From assembly GCF_943169845.1 (NCBI RefSeq), contig NZ_CALPBW010000015.1:1-47287 (forward strand): DNA of 47,287 nt. Reading direction: 5' to 3'. The DNA comes from Peptoniphilus rachelemmaiella (GTDB lineage: Bacteria; Bacillota; Clostridia; Tissierellales; Peptoniphilaceae). Positions 43,684 to 47,287 of the stretch are shown piece after piece; the stretch's first letter is position 1; each line of letters begins with the position of its first letter. Both the position numbers and the translations under genes were made by a program. Under the pieces are notes generated by a model. The model had not been told where the DNA came from. It did not search any database and saw only the letters and a program-made list of their open reading frames with translations.

Positions 43684-44832
43684 ATGACCCTACAAGCTAC
43701 CGCCCTCGTCTTCGACGGGCACACCCCCGCAGCCTTGGCCGTCATCCGAAACCTGGGCCGCCGCGGCGTGGTTTTTCGCACCCTGGACGCGGCGCCTTCC
43801 GACTACGGCATCAGCCGCTACGTAAAAGATGCCGTGCTGACAAAACATCCCGGCGACGACGCCCTTTTAGAGGCCCTCCTCGCCCTTTCAGACGGCCGAC
43901 CGGTGCTCTTTCCCACATCTTCCGCCCATGTGGATTTTATGGCGCGGCATTTTTCCCTGCTAAAAGACCACTTCCGCTTCCCCGCCCCGACGGCCGAGGC
44001 CCTGTCCTCCGCCGGCCTTACCGCTCTTTTTCGCGAACTTATGCCCCCGGAAAAAGGCCTTAATAAAGCGCCGGATCAATTAGTCATCGACATCGCCACG
44101 ACCCTGGGCTTTCCCTGCTTAATCAAATCCCGCCACGGAAAAAAAGAGGCGCCGATTCAATACATCCAAAGCGCCGCTGCCTTTTCCCGTGCCCTCGAGA
44201 AAATCGAACCGGCGGATTTCTACGCCGAGCGCTACGTGCCCGGCGAGGCCTGTGACAATTACACCGCCTCCCTCTACTACGCGGAAGCCGGCGAACTTTC
44301 GGGCTTTGTCACGGCGCAGGTGCTGCGGCAGTACCCCGAATTTGTCGGAGAGGCCACTTATTTGAAACAGAAATGGATTCCCGAGCTCATCGGCCTCGTC
44401 CATCCCCGCTTAAAGGCATCGGGCTTTCGCGGCATTTTCCACGCCCACTTTAAGCGCGATGAATTTACGAGAAAAGTCTACATCACCGGCGTGAGCGCAT
44501 CCTTCTCCCCGGAGACGGAGCTTTACACCCACCTGGGCTTCGAAACCCCCTACCTCTATTATTTGGACAGCCTCGGCGAAGATGTGCCGAAGGTGTTCTT
44601 TCAATCGGACACCAATTGCCACTTTCTCGACGGCTGGCGAGACATGGCCGGGGTGGCGGGTTACATCAAGACGGGCCACATGGGCCTGATGAAAATTCTC
44701 GGCGACTACAAATTCAGAAAAGTCCCCGCCACCTGGGCCTGGGACGACATGGGCCCGGGGCTGAACAAGCTCGGCGCCGAAGCCGCCAAAGGCGCGAAGA
44801 TCCTTTACGACAAGCTTCCTTTTCATCAATAA
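43684..44832 (+). CDS. ATP-grasp ligase-like protein
   Basis: A 382-aa protein of the ATP-grasp superfamily. Residues 1-105 resemble the N-terminal pre-ATP-grasp domain (ALVFDGHTPAALAVIRNLGRRG), as in carboxylate-amine ligases that handle sugar or cell-wall precursors. A central region (about 130-200, FPCLIKSRHGKKEAPIQYIQS) gives the lysine typical of the ATP-binding lobe, and ADFYAERYVPGE follows. The C-terminal domain (NCHFLDGWRDMAGVAGY) is like that of stand-alone ligases of unknown substrate. AAAGGAGG is 4 bases before the ATG. The neighbours do not name its substrate. Confidence 0.78.
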   Translation: MTLQATALVFDGHTPAALAVIRNLGRRGVVFRTLDAAPSDYGISRYVKDAVLTKHPGDDALLEALLALSDGRPVLFPTSSAHVDFMARHFSLLKDHFRFPAPTAEALSSAGLTALFRELMPPEKGLNKAPDQLVIDIATTLGFPCLIKSRHGKKEAPIQYIQSAAAFSRALEKIEPADFYAERYVPGEACDNYTASLYYAEAGELSGFVTAQVLRQYPEFVGEATYLKQKWIPELIGLVHPRLKASGFRGIFHAHFKRDEFTRKVYITGVSASFSPETELYTHLGFETPYLYYLDSLGEDVPKVFFQSDTNCHFLDGWRDMAGVAGYIKTGHMGLMKILGDYKFRKVPATWAWDDMGPGLNKLGAEAAKGAKILYDKLPFHQ

Positions 44833-44836
44833 CGAC

Positions 44837-44860
44837 AAAAGCACCCAAATGGGTGCTTTT
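44837..44860. terminator. Bidirectional terminator
   Basis: AAAAGCACCC pairs with GGGTGCTTTT around AAAT. It ends the ATP-grasp gene and lies at the end of the convergent yoeB. Confidence 0.88.
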
Positions 44861-45122
44861 ATTTGTTCTCATAATGATGGGCGCAGGACAGGATAATCAA
44901 CCACTCCTCCTCCACCTTATAAATCAACCGGTCTTCCGTATTGATGCGCCGAGACCAATAGCCTGTCAATTCATACTTTAATGGCTCCGGCTTACCGATG
45001 CCCTCAAAAGGCGTCCGAAGAATGTCCTTAATAAGCAAATTGATTCGCTTCAGCGTTTTTTTGTCCTTTGTTTGCCACGAAATATATTCTTCAAAGGCCC
45101 CGTCGTGAAATGCAATCTTCAT
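44859..45122 (-). CDS. yoeB: YoeB-type mRNA interferase toxin
   Basis: An 87-aa toxin of the Txe/YoeB family that binds the ribosomal A site and cuts mRNA. Length and residues fit: WQTKDKKTLKRINLLIKDI, the GIGKPEPLKYELTGYWSRRI segment with catalytic Glu and Arg, and the C-terminal HHYENK with the His-Tyr pair. It starts directly after the yefM stop (TAGATG), the usual antitoxin-first order. The pair looks complete and functional. Confidence 0.95.
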   Translation of the reverse strand: MKIAFHDGAFEEYISWQTKDKKTLKRINLLIKDILRTPFEGIGKPEPLKYELTGYWSRRINTEDRLIYKVEEEWLIILSCAHHYENK

Positions 45123-45377
45123 CTACTCGTCCAATAACTTCTGTTCCTTAAAAAGTCCCCGTTCCACCTCTTCGGCTCGGCGAATTAACTCCTTGTAGTG
45201 AACCGGATCTTTCATAATATGATCGTTTTCGACGAGATTATTGTAGGCTTCCAGGCTGATCATCACCACGTGACGATCCTCTTTCCGCGTCACGAGCACC
45301 GTCTCCATGTCGTTGACCGCCTTGTCGCAATACTCCTTAAGATTGTTGCGCAAATCGCTGTAATTAACTGCCAACAT
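45123..45377 (-). CDS. yefM: YefM-type antitoxin
   Basis: An 84-aa Phd/YefM-family antitoxin. The N-terminal DNA-binding part is MLAVNYSDLRNNLKEYCDKA with VLVTRKEDRHVVMISLEAYN; the disordered C-terminus (RGLFKEQKLLDE) neutralises YoeB. The ATG at 45377 is chosen because GAGGTG is 6 bases upstream; the frame to 45425 begins inside the promoter. It represses its own promoter together with YoeB, binding TGTACA-type palindromes. Confidence 0.94.
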   Translation of the reverse strand: MLAVNYSDLRNNLKEYCDKAVNDMETVLVTRKEDRHVVMISLEAYNNLVENDHIMKDPVHYKELIRRAEEVERGLFKEQKLLDE

Positions 45378-45396
45378 CTTATCACCTCTTTCGTTC

Positions 45397-45425
45397 ATTG
45401 TACAAGATCTTGTACGTTTTTGCAA
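45397..45425 (-). promoter_or_regulatory. yefM-yoeB promoter and operator
   Basis: On the minus strand TTGCAA (45420-45425), 17-bp spacer, TACAAT (45397-45402). The spacer and -10 contain the perfect 16-bp palindrome GTACAAGATCTTGTAC (45400-45415), built from TGTAC arms as in known YefM operators. Bound YefM would cover the promoter. Confidence 0.85.
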
Positions 45426-45486
45426 TCCTCTTTCTCAGGAGTAACAAAAAACGACGCTTGCTTTTTTGGCAACGCGTCGTTTTCAT

Positions 45487-45575
45487 TTGGCGGAGCGGGT
45501 GGGATTCGAACCCACGTGCCCGTGAAGGCAAACTGATTTCGAGTCAGCCCCGTTATGACCACTTCGATACCGCTC
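45487..45575 (-). tRNA. tRNA-Ser (CGA)
   Basis: An 89-nt class II tRNA with encoded CCA. The acceptor stem GGAGCGG pairs with CCGCTCC, the anticodon loop is CTCGAAA (anticodon CGA, reading UCG), and a long variable arm (GCCTTCACGGGC) marks it as serine. It stands alone between yefM and the M23 peptidase gene. Confidence 0.95.
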
Positions 45576-45652
45576 CTCGCATATTGACTTAACGAATCTA
45601 TTATACAGGATTTATTCCTGTTTTAAAAGGTCGTTTTTCAATATGCCCCGGT

Positions 45653-46792
45653 TTACAGCTTGATAAAGTCCAAGGGATTTTTCGCCACGCCGCCGACGCG
45701 CACTTCGAAGTGCAGGTGGGGACCGGTGGAACGGCCGGTGGAGCCGATTATTCCGATGGATTGGCCTTTTTGCACCACGTCGCCGACTTTCACGTTATAG
45801 GCGCTTAAGTGAGCGTAGCGGGTGGAGGTGCCGTTTTGATGATCGATGATGATGAGGTTGCCGTAGCTTCCCGCCATGCCCACGCGGGTGACGACGCCGC
45901 CGTCTGCGGCCACGACATTGGTGCCCGTGGCATTGGCCAGGTCGACGCCGTAGTGGAAGCGGCCCCAGCGGGGACCGAAGGGGGAGGTGAGGCGACCGAC
46001 GGTGGGGGTCATGAAGCTGCCCGTAGCCAGGCCTTCTTTCGTGCCTACGGCGACGATTTCATCGACGGGCTCCTGAATCAGACGGCTGGATTCGGTGACG
46101 GAAGAGGTGATTTTACCGTTTTCCGATTTCACGCAGGTGGTGGTCTCTAAGAGCCCGGCTTTGCCCGCCTGTGCCACCTTTTTCACGCTCTTCACTTGAT
46201 TGGGATCTTCCTTCGTCACGGTTTTAAAAGCAACCGGTGATTGGGCCTTCATTTCCTGCTCTAAGGTGACGGTGATCATAGGCGCCGGTTTCAAGACGGT
46301 GATTTTCGATCCCTTGTGCAGGGGATCTTGCCAATTGGCGTTTAAGGCCTTGATTTCATCGACGGTCATGTTGAATTTCTCGGCCACGGACGCCAAAGAT
46401 TCCGTTTCCTCGGCTACATAAACCGCCTCTTCCCGGCCGCCGGTTAAGAGAAGCTTGAAGGCTTCATCTACGGTGAGGATCTTCTCTTCGGTCTTCACGG
46501 CTTCGGCCTTGATTTCAGGTTCAATGGCCATGCGGCGCACGGTGGCGCCTTTTGCCTTAAAATGGTTTTCTAATTTCGCCATGAGGGCGTCGTAATCGGC
46601 GGCGTTTTTTAAGTAAAAGACTGCATCGCCGACGCTGACCTTCACGGCCTCTGCGGCTTTTTCCGCTTCCGCAGCCATGGGCGTGGGATTTTCCGCCGCT
46701 ACCGATGCAGCAACTACCGGGCTATGCACCATGCCTGCCGCCATCACTGCCGCCAGGGCGCCTACATTAATTGTTCGTCTGATCTTGTTCAT
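45653..46792 (-). CDS. LysM-G5-M23 cell-wall peptidase
   Basis: A 379-aa exported protein. Residues 1-33 form a signal peptide (MNKIRRTINVGALAAVMAAG) with AxA cleavage. A spacer follows, then a LysM domain at about 124-167 (ESLASVAEKFNMTVDEIKAL), a G5 domain at about 172-250, and a peptidase M23 domain at about 262-375. The zinc ligands are intact: H280 and D284 in FHYGVDLAN, and HLH at 359-361 in GPHLHFEV. It binds and cuts peptidoglycan cross-links, and such proteins act in cell separation or sporulation. It is a single-gene unit with a TATAAT promoter upstream. Confidence 0.93.
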   Translation of the reverse strand: MNKIRRTINVGALAAVMAAGMVHSPVVAASVAAENPTPMAAEAEKAAEAVKVSVGDAVFYLKNAADYDALMAKLENHFKAKGATVRRMAIEPEIKAEAVKTEEKILTVDEAFKLLLTGGREEAVYVAEETESLASVAEKFNMTVDEIKALNANWQDPLHKGSKITVLKPAPMITVTLEQEMKAQSPVAFKTVTKEDPNQVKSVKKVAQAGKAGLLETTTCVKSENGKITSSVTESSRLIQEPVDEIVAVGTKEGLATGSFMTPTVGRLTSPFGPRWGRFHYGVDLANATGTNVVAADGGVVTRVGMAGSYGNLIIIDHQNGTSTRYAHLSAYNVKVGDVVQKGQSIGIIGSTGRSTGPHLHFEVRVGGVAKNPLDFIKL

Positions 46793-46872
46793 GAATGTCT
46801 CGCTTTCTCTATGGATTTGAAGCTCGAGGCTTCTTTCGTTACTATTTTGTAACTCTTTTGAGCACGAGGTTT

Positions 46873-46900
46873 ATTATAACAGAGAATCCGCCACCGTCTA
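46873..46900 (-). promoter_or_regulatory. Promoter of the M23 peptidase gene
   Basis: On the minus strand TAGACG (46895-46900), 16-bp spacer, TATAAT (46873-46878), giving a leader of about 75 nt. Confidence 0.55.
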
Positions 46901-46954
46901 TTGCCTAAAGACTACAAAAAGATGACAGTTTCATGACAAGATCCGTACACAAAA

Positions 46955-47287
46955 TAAACATCCCCCGGCGTAGCCGGGGGTTTTCCTTTTTCGGCCCAAA
47001 GGGCCTGCATTACTAGCTGCGCCTGAAGGGCGTCGGTGGTCTGCCCGTGCTAACATTACTCGGCTACCCCTTAAAGGGGTTCGTCGTGTCAAAGGTTAGT
47101 TGCTCACTTATTTGATCTTCTTTCAGCTGATTTTGAATGTATTCCTGAATCTTTTTAGCGTTTTTTCCCGCTGTATCGACGTAATAGCCTCGGCACCAAA
47201 ACTGCCTTCCCCTATATTTAAATTTCATGTCTCCCCATCGTTCATAGATCATGATACTGCTCTTACCTTTTAGAAAGCCCATGAATG
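46955..47287 (-). mobile_element. IS200/IS605-family element, right end and part of tnpA
   Basis: Only the C-terminal part of the transposase (stop at 47064) is inside the window; the frame runs off the edge. Visible residues GDMKFKYRGRQFWCRGYYVDTAG and KKIQEYIQNQLKEDQ are typical of IS200 TnpA; the tyrosine in EYIQNQ is the catalytic residue of the HUH/Y1 family. Beyond the stop lie the hairpins expected at an IS200 end: CCCCCGGC-GTA-GCCGGGGG (46962-46980) and GGCCC-AAA-GGGCC (46993-47005). The element end is probably near 46955-46981. The left end and the N-terminal catalytic HUH motif are not visible here. Confidence 0.88.

Overview
The window looks like the chromosome of a fairly GC-rich, low-redundancy Gram-positive anaerobe of the Firmicutes. 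Supporting signs are strong AGGAGG-type ribosome binding sites matching the 16S tail, many near-consensus sigma-A promoters with 17-bp spacers, S-layer homology domains, a LysM/G5/M23 cell-wall hydrolase, a DegV protein and a zinc-binding lipoprotein. A Tissierellia / Peptoniphilaceae-like organism is my best guess, but it rests on gene style only; the 16S gene at 3268-4796 would settle it.

Layout. 1-5130: an rRNA operon on the minus strand (16S, tRNA-Ala, 23S, 5S) with three stacked consensus promoters. 5240-5370: an orphan promoter and terminator on the plus strand that may encode a small RNA. 5380-13154: aminotransferase, divergent IclR regulator with a CAAX-type protease and an unknown gene, MATE efflux pump, proC, and an operon of two half-size chromate-type transporters around an EIIC-like membrane protein. 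13041-16085: an AT-richer insert with one large LRR / Ig-like / SLH surface protein, bracketed by imperfect direct repeats of the chr-glpK junction, so there is a broken glpK start on the left and a broken chr end on the right. 16001-24871: glycerol kinase, endonuclease IV, a PII-like single-domain protein with a membrane partner, EamA transporter, surE, a YycJ-type metallohydrolase, pirin, a universal stress protein and CorA.

23730-29152 contains a dispersed repeat family, apparently undescribed, with a very stable hairpin. Two long copies lie in opposite orientation on either side of cysK-cysE and a pair of zinc-ribbon genes. 29306-35933: iron-type alcohol dehydrogenase, OatA-like acyltransferase, YkvI-like transporter, dicarboxylate/amino-acid symporter and DegV. 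36062-39146: a complete zinc uptake locus (znuB, znuC, znuA) divergent from a Fur/Zur-type regulator, with a candidate Zur box beside znuA. 39203-43530: an MFS transporter behind a structured leader with its own terminator, several small unknown genes, a nitroreductase, rlmH, and a thiol peroxidase that lacks the usual resolving cysteine. 43684-47287: ATP-grasp enzyme, yefM-yoeB toxin-antitoxin, tRNA-Ser, a LysM-G5-M23 peptidase, and the end of an IS200/IS605 transposase cut by the window edge.

The most distinctive structures are the insert duplicating the chr-glpK junction, the inverted hairpin repeats around the cysteine block, the split chr-EIIC-chr operon, the structured MFS leader and the candidate small RNA. 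All assignments come from reading the sequence; no database search was run.
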